A DNA stretch of 64,000 nt, from positions 1 to 64,000 of the forward strand of contig NZ_LODW01000033.1 in assembly GCF_002914525.1 (NCBI RefSeq), given 5' to 3'. Each line of letters starts with the position of its first letter. Positions within the stretch are counted from its first letter, which is position 1. Under the pieces are notes generated by a model. That model worked only from the letters and a program-made list of their open reading frames with translations. It did not search any database and was not told the DNA's origin. Position numbers and translations under genes: made by a program. This DNA comes from Rhizobium hidalgonense (GTDB lineage: Bacteria > Pseudomonadota > Alphaproteobacteria > Rhizobiales > Rhizobiaceae). Below, piece after piece: positions 50,940 through 60,454 of the stretch.

Positions 50940-52859
50940 TCAGTCCGCGTCTTCGAACTCAGCGGGATACGCCATCTCTGGCATGATTGGGGGTGGGGAG
51001 ACAATCCGACGTCGTACACGACCGTTGGGGCTTACCATCATCGCCTTCCAGTCGATCTCCCACTCCTTCAAGGCCGCCAGCAACGCCAGTCCCATCGCCT
51101 GCCCGACAGCCGGCGCGACTGCATTCCCGATTTGATCGGCGACGCTCCCCAGGCCACCGACGAATTCCCAAACATCCGGGAAGTCCTGCAGCCGGGCGCG
51201 CATCCGGTTCGTGAGGCCGGGCACGAATCCTTCCCTCGAAGCTTCCTCGTTCGTCGGGGCGGCCTTCGCCGGAGGCGCATAGGAGACGCCGTTCTTCAAT
51301 GCGCGGCGAGCTTCCCCTTGCTGAGCGCTGCCCTGATATCCTCTGATCGTGTCGGACAACGCCCCGACGGCGATCTGCGCTCCCGACCTGTCGAACTCCG
51401 GTCGCTCGCGCATCGTCCGGACCCAGTCGTCCACCCCACTCCAGCCGTTTGCGCCCATCAAGTCCGCGAGGACGTCGCCCATGTTCCTGGCCATCTCCGG
51501 GAACTTTGGCGGTATCCGGAAGATGCCCGCCGTGTCCTTGCGAAACCCGACGATCATGATGCGTGACCGGTCCTGGGCGACCCCGTAGTCCCTGGTGTTG
51601 ATGCGATGGATTTCCGTCTGATATCCGGCGCTCGACAGCTTGCGCAGCAGGGTCGCCAAGTAGTCGGCATGCCGCGCGTGAAGCAGGCCTTCCACATTTT
51701 CGAAGACGAATGCCTTGGGTTCGACTTCGCGCACAGCACGCACGCCTTCCATCAGCAGGTCGTTCTCGTCCCGCTTGCCTTTCTTCTCGCCAACCGTCGT
51801 GAACGGCGTGCAGGGCAGGCCGCCCGCCAAGAGATCGACTCTGTTGCGGTACTCGGTGAAATCGACCTTCCGGATGTCCTCTTCGACGACGTTCCAGTCA
51901 GGCCGGTTCCTTCTTAATGTGGCCGCCGCGTGCTTGTTGAACTCGATGAGCGCGACATGCTCGAATCCTGCGCGTTCAAGACCAAGAGCGAGACCTCCGG
52001 CACCTGCGCACAGTTCGAGAACCCGCGGCCGGAATGAAAGAGAAGCCAAGTCGGCGAGTGGCTTCGGTCGGCCGGGGTCGAACGAAATCCTGGCCCTGCC
52101 TGCGAACGCCTGCAGCGCGCTCGTTTGCACCGGGCCGATTTCCGAAAGCCGGCCGGAAACGAGGTCGCCCAGAACCTTGTGTGCGTGCGCGATCCGGTAC
52201 TGTGGAGACATCCGTCGTAAGGTCGTGAGGGGAGGATGCTCGCCGCCGAACAAGGATTCGAACTCTTCGAGAAGACGTCCCGCCCGGTGACGAAGACCGG
52301 CCTGCGCTACGATATGGTCCTCCTGTCCTTTCCGGAAATGAAGCCTCAGTTCGTCGCTGAAAGCCGACATCTTCGCTTCGTATTCGGAGATCGCCTTCTT
52401 CGCCTGCCTGCGTGCGGCAGCGGCCACGATCCTCTTGTTCTCCGCCGTCAACGCCTCGGCCGCCGTCAGCTTCGCTGCGGCAAGCCTCCTGCGGATCGAG
52501 GCGACGTCCTTCGTGTCAATCTGGGCGCCGATCTCCATCCGCTCGATGATTTCCTTCCTGGCGTAGGCATTCGCGCCGACGAGGGCCTTCACGACCGGAA
52601 AGGATACGCGAGCTTCCCGCAGGACATCCTCGGATCCCTTCAACGTCATTGCGAATCCCACGTAGGTCGACAGTTCGGTTGCGGGAAAATTGCACCGGGC
52701 CTTGAGGAAGGCTTTCGCTTCGGACATGGGGACGACGTCCATCAGCTTCTCGACCTCGGCAGCCATTTGCAGAACCTTGTCGGTCATCTGCTCCTGAAGC
52801 TGCAGAATGCGGTTCCGGGCGGCGGAAAGCGCCTGCGCCTTTGCATCGATGTCGGCCAT
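50940..52859 (-). CDS. DNA (cytosine-5) methyltransferase with long helical N-terminal region
   Basis: 639 aa from ATG 52859 (AGGGGA upstream); an in-frame reading to 53012 is not supported. Residues 1-275 are helical, with a coiled-coil-like start; catalytic domain from RVLELCAGAGG (about 279). Catalytic Cys in GGLPCTPFT, motif VI in FVFENVEG, and VAQDRSRIMIVG. Residues 60-128 align without gaps to residues 62-130 of the enzyme at 35712. No restriction gene is adjacent, so it may be an orphan. Its target is unknown. Confidence 0.9.
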   Translation of the reverse strand: MADIDAKAQALSAARNRILQLQEQMTDKVLQMAAEVEKLMDVVPMSEAKAFLKARCNFPATELSTYVGFAMTLKGSEDVLREARVSFPVVKALVGANAYARKEIIERMEIGAQIDTKDVASIRRRLAAAKLTAAEALTAENKRIVAAAARRQAKKAISEYEAKMSAFSDELRLHFRKGQEDHIVAQAGLRHRAGRLLEEFESLFGGEHPPLTTLRRMSPQYRIAHAHKVLGDLVSGRLSEIGPVQTSALQAFAGRARISFDPGRPKPLADLASLSFRPRVLELCAGAGGLALGLERAGFEHVALIEFNKHAAATLRRNRPDWNVVEEDIRKVDFTEYRNRVDLLAGGLPCTPFTTVGEKKGKRDENDLLMEGVRAVREVEPKAFVFENVEGLLHARHADYLATLLRKLSSAGYQTEIHRINTRDYGVAQDRSRIMIVGFRKDTAGIFRIPPKFPEMARNMGDVLADLMGANGWSGVDDWVRTMRERPEFDRSGAQIAVGALSDTIRGYQGSAQQGEARRALKNGVSYAPPAKAAPTNEEASREGFVPGLTNRMRARLQDFPDVWEFVGGLGSVADQIGNAVAPAVGQAMGLALLAALKEWEIDWKAMMVSPNGRVRRRIVSPPPIMPEMAYPAEFEDAD

Positions 52860-53181
52860 GCGGAGTGTCCCCTTTCGGGACGTCCATACGACATTGTACC
52901 TTTCAGGGCCGGTAACCGGATCGGTAAAATGCGAGGAATATGGCTCGCCGTTCGCGCGCGGCCACGAGATCGTACTGCGAACAACGTTGTGTCCCATCGG
53001 TCGCAAAACCATATTTTACGTCCAAGTTCCTTGGAGGACGGTCATGGTGCAACCGTCTTTGCGAAATTCGGTAGCAACTGCCACCAAGCGTCGGAAGTCG
53101 CGAGGCGATTTCGTCTCGGTCGGGCCACGGGGTGACGCGGTTTCAAGGCAACTCGCGCGTGGAGCGCTCGTTGTGGTTCGC
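52860..53181. promoter_or_regulatory. 322-bp leader of the second methyltransferase gene
   Basis: Contains the palindrome CCGGT-A-ACCGG (52909-52919), with GATCGGTAAAATG next to it, possible operator DNA. A plus-strand frame from 53044 has a good ribosome-binding site (GGAGG) but runs antisense into the TetR remnant and is not called. Confidence 0.35.
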
Positions 53182-53744
53182 CTATCCTTCGACGAACAAT
53201 CGCGCACGGAGTTGGTCGATGGCACGCTGGAAGACTGCCGGATCGTCCAATGCCCGAGACAGAACAATCGCTCCCTGGATGGCGAGAACGGCGTCTTCCG
53301 AGAGGAGGCGCGCCTGCTCAGCGTCACGGCCTTGCCGGACGAGCGCTGATTGCAACGCGTCCACCCAGGCTACGAAGTAACCCCGGATGTGCTGCGCGAA
53401 GAGGTCTCGGGTGTTGGCGACGGCCAACACCCCGACGAGACAGACACGCCTGCCCGACCTGAAGTATTTCGCAATTTCATCGAGCATTGCAGCGATGGCG
53501 GCATCCGCACTGGTCCCGTCTCGCAGGGGGGAATAGACGGAATCCTCGAACCATTGCTCAATCTCGGCGAGCACAGCCTGCACCATCTCCTCCTTCCCAT
53601 TCGGGAAGAAGTGGTACAGACTGCCCTTGCCAAGGCGGTGGCCTTGCCGATCAAGGCAAGGCTTGCACCTCCGTATCCATGTTCGCGAAATACTTCGGCC
53701 AAGGAGGCGATGGCGTCGGATCTTTCAGCGACCATGCGGGCCAT
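53182..53744 (-). pseudogene. TetR-family regulator, frameshifted
   Basis: The N-terminal helix-turn-helix starts normally (MARMVAERSDAIASLAEVF, GYGGASLALIGKAT) but the expected continuation LGKGSLYHFFPNGKEEM and the whole ligand domain lie in another frame. One base is missing near 53648 (ACCGCC where ACCGGCC would restore it). Intact, it would be about 187 aa. It follows the DUF1348 gene after 2 bp and was presumably the regulator of that gene. Confidence 0.75.
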
Positions 53745-53746
53745 GA

Positions 53747-54304
53747 TTAGAGACCCAGATCGCTGAGACCGGGATGGTCATCCGGACGGCGGCCGAGGGG
53801 CCAATGGTACAGCCGATCGCTTTCAGCAATCGGCATTTCGTTGATGGATGCGTGGCGGTGTGCCATCAGGCCGTCCTCTGCGAATTCCCAGTTCTCGTTA
53901 CCATACGCGCGGAACCACTGCCCGTTGTCGTCGCGATATTCGTAAGCGTACCGTACAGCGATGCGGTTGCCGGTGAAAGCCCAGAGCTCCTTGATGAGGC
54001 GGTATTCATGCTCCTTGTTCCACTTGCGCTCCAGAAATGCCTGGGCTTCTTCGCGGTTGTTCGCGAATTCGACGCGGTTCCGCCAGCGGGTGTCGACGGT
54101 GTAGGCGAGGGCGACCTTGGCGGCATCGCGGCTGTTCCAGCCATCTTCGGCCAAGCGGACCTTTTCGATGGCAGTCTCGCGGGTGAACGGGGGGAGAGGG
54201 GGACGTGTCATGGTTTTTCCTTTCGTGAATTGAGTGGTTTCGGCAAGCGCTGAGCCCGCAAGGGCCACAGCGGGGAGGGCGGCAATGAAAGTGCGGCGGT
54301 TCAT
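53747..54304 (-). CDS. DUF1348 (SnoaL/NTF2-like) protein, possibly exported
   Basis: 185 aa from ATG 54304, or 154 aa from ATG 54211. The inner start has a very strong ribosome-binding site (AAAGGA, 7 bp) and gives the usual family length ([28 protein letters not shown]). The outer start adds [21 protein letters not shown], a clean Tat-type signal peptide. Both may be used, giving cytosolic and exported forms. DUF1348 proteins have the NTF2-like fold; function unknown. Co-oriented with cynT-cynS. Confidence 0.75.
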   Translation of the reverse strand: MNRRTFIAALPAVALAGSALAETTQFTKGKTMTRPPLPPFTRETAIEKVRLAEDGWNSRDAAKVALAYTVDTRWRNRVEFANNREEAQAFLERKWNKEHEYRLIKELWAFTGNRIAVRYAYEYRDDNGQWFRAYGNENWEFAEDGLMAHRHASINEMPIAESDRLYHWPLGRRPDDHPGLSDLGL

Positions 54305-54432
54305 ACGAGTCTGCCTGTCAAACAATCGATCCGTACCGATTGGTACAGAAGGGGTGGGTTGGGGCATATGGCTTCGAGAATTGGAAGGGGTAGCCCACAG
54401 GCTCCAAGGCGCCGGGCTGCCTCATAGCGCGG

Positions 54433-54903
54433 TCAAAACGGCTTGGTCGGAAGGTACTTGCCGTCCAGCGTGATCACGGCGCGCGAACCGCCTTCCGGAT
54501 CTTCAACCTTCTCGATGTTCAGCTTGAAGTTGATGGCGCTGATGATGCCGTCGCCGAACTTCTCGTGGACCAGGGCCTTCAGCGTGGTCCCATAGACCTG
54601 CACGATTTCGTAGAAGCGGTAGATGGTCGGATCGGTCGGCAGACCGTTCCCGATGCTGCCGCGGACCGGAACTGTCTGCAGCAGGGCGATGGCGTCGTTG
54701 TCAAGGCCGAGTTTCTTGCCCACGGTTTTGGCGGCGTCCGCCGGAAGCGGATGCTGGCCGAGCAGGGCGGCGGTGACGAAGGCCTCCGACAGGCCGGTGC
54801 CCTCAGTGATCTGGGCGTAGGTCAGGTCTTTCTTGAGCTTCGATGCGAGGATGACTTCCGTCAGGTCCTGGCGAGTGGTCTGTGTGGCTTGGGACTGTAG
54901 CAT
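54433..54903 (-). CDS. cynS: cyanate hydratase (cyanase)
   Basis: 156 aa, full length. Converts cyanate and bicarbonate to ammonia and carbon dioxide. The catalytic Arg and Glu are in [10 protein letters not shown], and Ser in [10 protein letters not shown], as in the E. coli enzyme. N-terminal helix-turn-helix-like domain. Directly downstream of cynT (26 bp). Confidence 0.97.
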   Translation of the reverse strand: MLQSQATQTTRQDLTEVILASKLKKDLTYAQITEGTGLSEAFVTAALLGQHPLPADAAKTVGKKLGLDNDAIALLQTVPVRGSIGNGLPTDPTIYRFYEIVQVYGTTLKALVHEKFGDGIISAINFKLNIEKVEDPEGGSRAVITLDGKYLPTKPF

Positions 54904-54929
54904 TGGTATTGTCTCCTGGGATGCAGGGT

Positions 54930-55589
54930 TCAGGCAACGCGCCTGGCTTGATATTTGATGGCCTGGACGTCGGGATTGTCCGCAAGGGAGACGAAGGCGC
55001 CCCTGCTGCCATCAAAAGCTTCGATAAGGCCGCTCGCGATGTCGTAAATCCAGCCATGCAGCGCGACGCGCCCCTCTTCGAGGGCCAACCGCACCGATGG
55101 GTGGGTCTGGATATTGGCGAGCTGGGCGATGACGTTCTCGCGCACCATGGATGCGACCTTTGCGGGCTGGTCCTTGTGCTGGCGGGCTTCGTTCACGACG
55201 CGGGCAGAGTCTGCGTAACGCAACCAACTGCCCACGGCGGGCATGTGGTCCAAGCACTTGCACGTCGCGATGGCGGTCATCGCGCCGCAATCGGAGTGGC
55301 CGCAGATCACGATGTCGGAGACCTGCAACGCCGCGACGGCATACTCGACCGAGGCGGAAACGCCACCCGGCTCGGGGCCGTAGGACGGGACGATGTTGCC
55401 GGCGTTTCGGATGACGAAGAGGTCGCCCGGCTCGCGCTGGGTAACCAGTTCAGGCACCAGGCGGCTGTCGGAGCAGGAAATGAACAGAGCCCGCGGGTTC
55501 TGCTGATTTGCCAAGTCCTTGAACAGTTTAACCCGTTCAGGAAATGCCTCCCTCTGGAACTTCAGAAAGCCGTCAATAATGTCTTTCAT
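54930..55589 (-). CDS. cynT: beta-class carbonic anhydrase of the cyanate operon
   Basis: 219 aa. Zinc ligands in CSDSR (Cys and Asp) and CGHSDCGAM (His, Cys). It regenerates bicarbonate from the carbon dioxide that cyanase releases. The order cynT-cynS and the divergent LysR gene match the E. coli cyn operon, but no cynX permease is present. Confidence 0.95.
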   Translation of the reverse strand: MKDIIDGFLKFQREAFPERVKLFKDLANQQNPRALFISCSDSRLVPELVTQREPGDLFVIRNAGNIVPSYGPEPGGVSASVEYAVAALQVSDIVICGHSDCGAMTAIATCKCLDHMPAVGSWLRYADSARVVNEARQHKDQPAKVASMVRENVIAQLANIQTHPSVRLALEEGRVALHGWIYDIASGLIEAFDGSRGAFVSLADNPDVQAIKYQARRVA

Positions 55590-55701
55590 CGCTGCAATCT
55601 CCGTTTCTCGATTTGTTGAGGAGGAGGCTACGGAAGGCGTGGCATAATGTAAAAGTCTCGTTTATTATGAGGTCGATTAGATAATCTTATAGGTTACGAC
55701 C
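55590..55701. promoter_or_regulatory. cynT/cynR divergent control region
   Basis: 112 bp. ATAAT (about 55643) and ATTAT (about 55663) form an inverted repeat around a 15-base centre, and AGATAATCT lies at about 55678-55686. One or both are likely LysR-type sites for CynR. Confidence 0.4.
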
Positions 55702-56616
55702 ATGCTCGCCCGACAAGTTCGTTATTTTCTCGCAGTGGCGGAGCATGAGAGCTTCACGCGGGCTGCAGACGCCCTGCACGTCTCCCAGCCGGCGCTTTCC
55801 CAGCAAGTCAGGTTGATGGAGGAAAGCCTCGGCGTGCAGTTGTTCGACCGTTCAGGACGCACGACACGATTGACGGACTCCGGAGAGGTCTATCTTCAAT
55901 ACGTGCGCCGCGCTTCGCAGGAGTTCCGGGAAGCCAAGCGCGCTATCCACGATGTGAACGACCTCAGCCGTGGTGCCCTGCGCGTTGCGGTGACACCGAC
56001 CTTCACGACCTATCTGGTCGGACCCCTCGTCGAGGCGTTCTACAGTCGCTACCCGAATATCTCCCTCAACGTGCGGGAGATTTCCCAGGAGCATATGGAG
56101 GAATTGCTTCTCGCTGATGAGATCGATGTCGGGATCGCCTTTTCCGGCACCCTGACACCAGACCTCGATCTGGACCCCCTGTTGGTGGAAACCCTCGCGC
56201 TGGTCGTCAGAACCGGGCATCCTCTGGCAGGTGAAATGTCGATCGGACTGAAGGCCCTGAGCGCCGAGTCATTGGTGCTCCTCAGCGCGGAATTTGCCAC
56301 GCGCGAGCAGATTGATCGCTTCTGCCGTCAGCACAGCATTCAGCCGCATGTACGGATAGAGGCCAACTCCATCAGCGCGGTGATCGAAATCGTCCGCAGG
56401 ACGCGGCTCTCGACACTCCTGCCTGCAACGATCGCGTTCGCACGTCAGGATCTGGTCGCCATTCCACTCGATCCGGTGCGCTTGCAGCGCACGGCCGTTC
56501 TGATGCAGCGTAAAGATGCATACAGAAGCGCGGCGGCGCGGGTCTTTATCGAGCTTGCGAAGGAGGTAGCTACTGAATTGAGCTCACATAAGCCGATCAC
56601 TGATTTGATCGACTAA
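55702..56616 (+). CDS. cynR: LysR-family regulator, CynR-like
   Basis: 304 aa. N-terminal winged helix-turn-helix ([23 protein letters not shown]) and two-part periplasmic-binding-protein-like effector domain. Divergent from cynT, so the expected cyanate-responsive activator. The effector-domain blocks ([16 protein letters not shown]) fit the CynR branch. Confidence 0.9.
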   Translation: MLARQVRYFLAVAEHESFTRAADALHVSQPALSQQVRLMEESLGVQLFDRSGRTTRLTDSGEVYLQYVRRASQEFREAKRAIHDVNDLSRGALRVAVTPTFTTYLVGPLVEAFYSRYPNISLNVREISQEHMEELLLADEIDVGIAFSGTLTPDLDLDPLLVETLALVVRTGHPLAGEMSIGLKALSAESLVLLSAEFATREQIDRFCRQHSIQPHVRIEANSISAVIEIVRRTRLSTLLPATIAFARQDLVAIPLDPVRLQRTAVLMQRKDAYRSAAARVFIELAKEVATELSSHKPITDLID

Positions 56617-56894
56617 TGCCGTTCCGAACGAAAGCTTCTTGGATCGGTCCGCACGCCATCATTCGCATAGGATTCGGGCGGAAACCTTACTTCTAAACGG
56701 CAAGTACGATGATCGTGCATCGGTCGATCAAGCTGAACGATTTCGGAGGCTCTTGCAGAAGTCCGGAATTAGTGAGCAACTGCATCTGGTGGCAGTTGCT
56801 CCCTAATTCCGCGTCTTTGCCTTTCCGCCAGATCGATCCGGCAACCATGGTTCAGAGGCACCTGCGTGAAAACCCAGCCAGATGGGAGAGAGCG

Positions 56895-57374
56895 ATGCGG
56901 AAGTGTTTAGGCCTGCTAACGGCAGGCGTCCTTCTCCTCCAAGCATGCTCCTTCGCCAACGCACAGGCACCGAATGCGCTGGAGAGAGCCATCGGAGATG
57001 CGCAGCCGTGCAGGTCGTTGAAGACCAAGGTATCGAGCTTCGGCATCAGCGTGGAGGTGGGTGTCGACAAGCTCGATTCCGTGAAGATTGAAAACCTGAA
57101 GCTATCGGTGAATGGCGACGCGGCGGAGGCGAGCGCCCGCGGCACGCTTGCTTGCAAGACCTCGGACGAAGCGCTCGTCAAAGGTGGGTTTTCAGCGATC
57201 GCTGAGGTTCGTCTGAAGGTCGACCTGGCGACCTGCAAGACGAGCGAGATCTCCATCGAGATCGTGAAGACCGGTGGGCGGTTCGGCGATATCGTCAAGG
57301 GATTGGAGACTGAAATCTCCAGCGCCCTCCGGCGAAGTTTGGAAAAGAACTTGGCCAAGCTTTGTGAGAAGTGA
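56895..57374 (+). CDS. small exported protein, possible lipoprotein
   Basis: 159 aa from ATG 56895 (GGGAGAGAG upstream). N-terminus LLTAGVLLLQACSF has a lipobox-like LQAC, so lipidation at Cys21 or so is possible; a signal peptidase I cleavage after NAQA is the alternative. The mature part has three cysteines and alternating beta strands. No family recognised. Confidence 0.6.
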   Translation: MRKCLGLLTAGVLLLQACSFANAQAPNALERAIGDAQPCRSLKTKVSSFGISVEVGVDKLDSVKIENLKLSVNGDAAEASARGTLACKTSDEALVKGGFSAIAEVRLKVDLATCKTSEISIEIVKTGGRFGDIVKGLETEISSALRRSLEKNLAKLCEK

Positions 57375-57679
57375 ATTAGCAGATCGACGCCATTCGACGG
57401 AGTTGCGGGTTGACGCCCCCAAAAGTGTCTCCAGCCAAGCTGAAATATAGTTGTGCTCAACCCCGTTGATGTGCCCATTGGCCTAGTGGGCTCCGTTGAT
57501 TTGCCGCGTCGAGCCTTCTATGATTCCGCTAGTTGTCCGGCGGACCAGACGACTAAGAACATGAGGCAGTCAAACCTGCCCGAAGAAGCACCAAGCGGTA
57601 TCCAAGCCGCCCGCCATTTCCCCTGGTGAATCGAGCTTGCGTCATTGTGGGCGCTGCTCAAGGTTGTTTGGAGATCGAT
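57375..57679. other. 305-bp intergenic region with repeats
   Basis: Contains copy 2 of the 32-bp dispersed repeat (57381-57412), a hairpin GCCCA/TGGGC (57473-57491), and CCGTTGAT twice (57463 and 57493 region). No gene supported. Confidence 0.4.
57381..57412 (+). repeat. 32-bp dispersed repeat, copy 2
   Basis: Matches 48853-48884 at 28 of 32 positions. It begins 6 bp after the stop of the preceding gene, so a terminator role was considered, but it has no internal symmetry. Confidence 0.5.
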
Positions 57680-58438
57680 ATGAAGTTCGGCCTCATAGAA
57701 GGAATCCGTCAGGAAGCGACGGCAGGTGCCCGCGGGTTATGCCCTGGATGCTCATCATCCGTGATTGCCAAGTGCGGTGAGATACGGCTGCATCATTGGG
57801 CACATCTCAGCACGATGGTATGTGATCCATGGCGCGAGCAAGAAACTGAATGGCATCGTGGCTGGAAGAACGAATTCCCGGTCGAGTGGCAGGAAGTTTG
57901 GCATCGCGCATCCAACGGTGAAATCCATATCTCCGATGTGAAAACGGCGAATGGGGCGGTGATCGAGTTCCAGCACTCGCCGATCACTCCACAAGAAAGA
58001 GCGTCGCGGGAGGCTTTCTATCACCCTATGGCGTGGGTGGTGGATGGCGTCCGACTGAAGAGGGATTTACCGTCCTTCTGCGCCGCCTTGACCGATGCCC
58101 CTAGCGCCGGGACTAAGCTACGGGCCTGGCTCGTTCGCCCTGGAACTTCGATGATTGTCGATCGATGGGCGGGCGGAAGTTATCCGGTGTTTTTGGATTT
58201 CGGCGATGCCGTCTTTCCGCCACGCTGGCTGCCAACGACAGGTTTGCTGTGGTGGCTGCAATATGTCCCAAAGCTGGGCGCTGTTGCGACGCCCGTTCTC
58301 CGGCAGAGCGTGGTCGACCATTACCGTGTGGGAACGCCGATCCGAGGATTGAAGGCCATTGCACCGACCCGGAGACCAGGATTGACAGGCTTCGAGGCGC
58401 ACCTCGCGAGGAAGCGGGGAAACAGGGCAAGGTTCTGA
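57680..58438 (+). CDS. CoiA-like nuclease-family protein
   Basis: 252 aa from ATG 57680 (GGAG at 6 bp). A zinc-ribbon-like CPGC ... HHWAH start and the nuclease-like core ISDVKTANGAVIEFQHSPI, with ERASREAFY after it, match the competence protein CoiA family, which has a restriction-endonuclease-like fold with Asp and Glu-x-Gln catalytic residues. In Gram-positive bacteria CoiA is linked to transformation; in rhizobia such genes occur singly. Possible DNA processing role. Confidence 0.75.
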   Translation: MKFGLIEGIRQEATAGARGLCPGCSSSVIAKCGEIRLHHWAHLSTMVCDPWREQETEWHRGWKNEFPVEWQEVWHRASNGEIHISDVKTANGAVIEFQHSPITPQERASREAFYHPMAWVVDGVRLKRDLPSFCAALTDAPSAGTKLRAWLVRPGTSMIVDRWAGGSYPVFLDFGDAVFPPRWLPTTGLLWWLQYVPKLGAVATPVLRQSVVDHYRVGTPIRGLKAIAPTRRPGLTGFEAHLARKRGNRARF

Positions 58439-58445
58439 CCGCCGG

Positions 58446-59216
58446 CTAGAGGAAGCTTGCCTGCAAGGGTTCACCTTCCTTCGAGATGATGCTGGATCCG
58501 TAAGGCTCTCGCGACGTGATCGTGATCGCACCATTCGGCGCAGGCCGTGCGAGATGCTGTGCCTCCTCCCACGGGGCATTCATCCAGACGTCGGTCTCCT
58601 CCTTCGTCAGCAGCAGGACGGGCATCGCCTTCCAGTGAATAGGCTTCACAATGTCGTTCGGGTTCGTCGTCAGGAAACCGTATAGATCGTCCGTCGTCAG
58701 CCCGTCCTTCACCTTTCGTACGCTTGTCCACTGCGGCACGTGGATCCCGGCGAAGAACATAAGCTCCTTGCTTTCGTTTCGCCCAAACCAGGCATTCGGG
58801 ACTTTCCCTCCCGGCTCCTGACTGTCGGGATCGGGTTCAGCGAAAGTTGTCACCGGAACGATGCATCTATGCTCGACGCCAAACCATTGCCTCCAATGCT
58901 TGAGATTGAGTTTCCGGACATTCGTTACGCCGCGATCAGGCTCCATCCGCAGGAGTTCGTCCATATCGAAAGACTTCCCCTTGGCCGCGAGTTTCGCGGC
59001 ACGGCCTTCGGCAGCTTCCTCCTGAACGCGCGTCGGAGATGGCAGACCCCAGCGGGCATGGACGAGCTGCTTGTGGCCGTCGGCCGTGTTGCGGACGATC
59101 GGCCCCATCTGGTCAGGGTTGAGTTGATAACTGGGCATCAAGTTGATCATGCTCTCGGCATCGATCGCCCACTTCCGTATCCAGTCTTTGTCATCCATGC
59201 GGTACAAGTTGCACAT
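58446..59216 (-). CDS. SRAP-family protein (YedK/HMCES)
   Basis: 256 aa. Begins MCNLYRM: Cys2, exposed after Met removal, is the residue that bonds to abasic sites in single-stranded DNA. The conserved Glu in VPVTTFAEP and the MPVLLLTKEE block are present. Protects abasic sites during replication. It lies in a run of DNA-damage genes. It is convergent with the CoiA-like gene, 7 bp between stops. Confidence 0.92.
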   Translation of the reverse strand: MCNLYRMDDKDWIRKWAIDAESMINLMPSYQLNPDQMGPIVRNTADGHKQLVHARWGLPSPTRVQEEAAEGRAAKLAAKGKSFDMDELLRMEPDRGVTNVRKLNLKHWRQWFGVEHRCIVPVTTFAEPDPDSQEPGGKVPNAWFGRNESKELMFFAGIHVPQWTSVRKVKDGLTTDDLYGFLTTNPNDIVKPIHWKAMPVLLLTKEETDVWMNAPWEEAQHLARPAPNGAITITSREPYGSSIISKEGEPLQASFL

Positions 59217-59341
59217 CTCGCCCGAACCTCCTCCGGCACGTCGTTGTTGCGAGCGCCAGAATCCTTGCCGTCGGTGACGTTTGTCAACCCAAGGTCAGCT
59301 TGCATCTCTGACCGGAAGCTCGGGTTCCCGCTGGAAGGCAG

Positions 59342-59790
59342 TCAATGGATATGTCCGCTTGCCTCTGCCTCATTGAGATTGATCGCGTGATCGGCGAAGG
59401 CGTCGAGGTTCTCAAAGAACTGCATGCCTGTGAGGAATTTATAGACCTTCGCGTCACATCCTGAGGATCTTTAAACTGGTACCAAAGGGGCGGCGTAGCC
59501 AGGTCACGCATTGCGCCAGTCGATTTCACCATCATGAGGGAGCGTCCGCATCCGTCACCCGAGCGAACATCGACGGCGATATCGAACCTGCCCGACGGGG
59601 CGCCCGAGTGCTTGTTGTGAACATTTGCCGTCAGAAGCTGGATGTCGGGTCTACCCTTGATCGCCTTCACCATCTCGTCGTGGGCCTCGACTATCTCAAA
59701 CGGGGAGAGCGGCCCCCAGTAAAGCTCGGTCATTGGAGCCACGGGCACACCAATAAGCACAGCTCCGCCACCGTTCGAATGCTTCTGCAT
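59342..59790 (-). pseudogene. hypothetical gene, frameshifted near its end
   Basis: Reads normally from MQKHSNGGG to WYQFKDPQDV, then runs into low-quality sequence in the same frame. A sensible continuation, DAKVYKFLTGMQFFENLDAF to ASGHIH and a stop at 59342, is found in another frame. One missing base near 59458 explains it. Restored length would be about 149 aa; family not recognised. The first 92 residues look intact. Confidence 0.65.
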
Positions 59791-59932
59791 CGTCGTTCTC
59801 CCACCTTCCAGTTTTTCAGATTGGCGACCTCGTCACCTGGAGGTTCTTATTATGTTCTGATATCCATGCATGAAACAGTTTTGACAAAAGATTGAATCCC
59901 TGTCGCTAACCTGCTGTTCTGTCTGGATATTC

Positions 59933-60454
59933 ATGAAGTCGATGCGCCTGCGAATCGTGCTGTTTCCGCTGCTTCTGTCCGCGCTGGTTCCCTCATCCGT
60001 AGCTGCCGGAGCAAATCAGTTTATCGGCCGAGCATCAGTTATCGACGGCGACACGATTGAGATCGCCGGGCAGCGGATCCGGCTGAATGGGATCGATGCG
60101 CCGGAAAGCTGGCAGGCCTGTCGAGACGCGGCAGGGAGGCCATACCGCTGCGGCAAAGATGCCGCATTCGCACTCGACGAGTTTCTTTCGAAATCGCGCC
60201 CGATCCGCTGCGTGGGCCATGGCAAGGACAGATATCGGCGCGTCGTTGCCGATTGCTTCAGGGCAGATGGGCAGAGCGTGAATTCCTGGCTGGTGAGGCA
60301 GGGCTGGGCCATAGACTGGCCTAGATATTCCAAGGGAGCATTTCAGGACGATCAGGTAGCCGCCCAAACTGCTGACTTGGGCATCTGGCGTGGAACCTTC
60401 GAGGTTCCGTGCAAGGCCAGAGCAGCCCGACTAAAGCGGCGGTCGGCCTGCTGA
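59933..60454 (+). CDS. exported thermonuclease-family nuclease (SNase-like)
   Basis: 173 aa. Signal peptide ending VAAGA, then an SNase-like OB fold: ASVIDGDTIEI, IRLNGIDAPE (metal site), DRYRRVVADC (catalytic Arg) and WLVRQGWAIDW. Four extra cysteines suggest disulphides, fitting a periplasmic location. A second ATG (59942) is also possible as start. Confidence 0.88.
   Translation: MKSMRLRIVLFPLLLSALVPSSVAAGANQFIGRASVIDGDTIEIAGQRIRLNGIDAPESWQACRDAAGRPYRCGKDAAFALDEFLSKSRPIRCVGHGKDRYRRVVADCFRADGQSVNSWLVRQGWAIDWPRYSKGAFQDDQVAAQTADLGIWRGTFEVPCKARAARLKRRSAC

Noticed and set aside
53044..53349. Plus-strand frame of about 101 aa with a good ribosome-binding site
   Set aside because: More than half of it is antisense to the TetR remnant, and the product has no recognisable features.
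59860..59880. CATGAAACA as the missing end of the Tn7-like element
   Set aside because: The match to the candidate tip at 26790 is too short and no repeated transposase sites lie beside it.
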